Assembly: GCA_012270625.1 (NCBI GenBank)
Contig: JAAXHZ010000046.1
Location: 1 to 6,852 of the forward strand
Source of the DNA: Dehalococcoidia bacterium
GTDB lineage: Bacteria > Chloroflexota > Dehalococcoidia > SAR202 > UBA11138
Direction: 5' to 3'
Length of the DNA: 6,852 nucleotides
Part shown: positions 6,436-6,852 of the stretch, in pieces
How positions within the stretch are numbered: the stretch's first letter is position 1
Layout: the number at the start of each line of letters is the position of its first letter
The notes under the pieces: model-generated
Told to the model about the DNA's origin: nothing
The model's database searches: none
What the model saw: the letters and a program-made list of their open reading frames with translations, nothing else
Position numbers and translations under genes: made by a program

Positions 6436-6852
6436 CTATCTCTCACTCCTAAGAAAAGCCCCTATCCCCTCTGACAGCACAACCTTTGGCTCCCACCCGA
6501 TCACTGCCTTCGCCTTCGAGCAGTCCGGCGACTTCCGAAGCTCCTCGAACTCGCCCCTGGGGTTGGGGTAGATGTGCTCGACTTCGCCGCCGATCATCTC
6601 AGCGATCTTGTTCACCGACGTCTCCTCGTTGGGACCGATGTTCAGCACGGTGTTCTCCCCTGAGGGCAGGTCAGCCGACGCCGCCAGCACGTTCGCCCGC
6701 ACCACATCGAACACGTGCGTGTAGCTTCGCGTCTGTTGACCGTCTCCGTAGATCGTCAGCGGCTTTCCCTCGTCCCTCAGCTTCAGAAAGCGGGGGATGA
6801 CCAGCACATAGGCGCCCTTCGTCGTCTGGCCTGGCCCGTACACGTTGAAGTA
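6436..6852 (-). CDS. NAD-dependent nucleotide-sugar epimerase/dehydratase, C-terminal part (5' end outside window)
   Basis: C-terminal 138 residues of an extended short-chain dehydrogenase of the GalE/WcaG/RmlB type, enzymes that change nucleotide-activated sugars for polysaccharide or glycan building. The frame is open to the window edge, and the first visible residues YFNVYGPGQ are the conserved motif that follows the catalytic YxxxK helix, so the NAD-binding GxxGxxG fold and catalytic residues lie beyond the right edge. The GTG at 6843-6841 is an internal Val in this motif, not a start. Further family signatures are GDGQQTRSYTHVFDVVRA (36-53 from the edge), the VLNIG strand, and the tail with DCSKAKAVIGWEPKVVLSEGI. 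Substrate cannot be assigned: UDP-glucose, UDP-GlcNAc, dTDP-glucose and GDP-sugar enzymes share these motifs. It lies upstream of korAB on the same strand, but the strong promoter between them suggests separate transcription. Confidence 0.9.
   Translation of the reverse strand, partial: YFNVYGPGQTTKGAYVLVIPRFLKLRDEGKPLTIYGDGQQTRSYTHVFDVVRANVLAASADLPSGENTVLNIGPNEETSVNKIAEMIGGEVEHIYPNPRGEFEELRKSPDCSKAKAVIGWEPKVVLSEGIGAFLRSER

Noticed and set aside
6841..6843. GTG as the start of a 135-residue protein at the right edge
   Set aside because: The frame continues to the window edge and the codon is the Val within the conserved YFNVYGPGQ motif, so the gene starts outside the window.

Overview
The window comes from a GC-rich bacterial chromosome (about 60% GC by eye) with mixed ATG, GTG and TTG starts. 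It carries five protein genes in two convergent groups and no RNA gene, mobile element, CRISPR array or phage gene that I can see. The gene set fits a free-living bacterium that uses ferredoxin-linked 2-oxoacid oxidation. The protein style resembles Chloroflexota of the SAR202/Dehalococcoidia type, but that is a weak impression and was not tested.

Left part, plus strand (1-3469): the 3' part of a large FtsX/MacB-type ABC transporter permease runs in from the left edge and ends at 2409. After a 55-base gap comes holA, the delta (clamp-loader) subunit of DNA polymerase III, which ends at 3469. No promoter is visible between them, so they are probably read from one message although their jobs are unrelated.

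Middle, minus strand (3502-6092): korA and korB encode a two-subunit 2-oxoacid:ferredoxin oxidoreductase, most likely for 2-oxoglutarate. KorA is a gamma-alpha fusion. KorB is the thiamine-diphosphate and [4Fe-4S] subunit. The genes overlap by the four bases ATGA, so their translation is probably coupled. They converge on holA with only 32 bases between stop codons.

Right part: the 343-base gap (6093-6435) holds a near-consensus sigma70-type promoter on the minus strand (TTGACA, 18-base spacer, extended TGnTATATT). It lies about 240 bases before korA, so the message should have a long leader containing several possible hairpins. Beyond it, the 3' part of an NAD-dependent nucleotide-sugar epimerase/dehydratase gene runs off the right edge, also on the minus strand.

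Most of the window is ordinary housekeeping DNA. I found no convincing undescribed system. The points most worth a second look are the korAB promoter with its long structured leader, a lone extracytoplasmic CxxC pair in the permease, and the YPISP variant of the usual YPITP motif in KorA.
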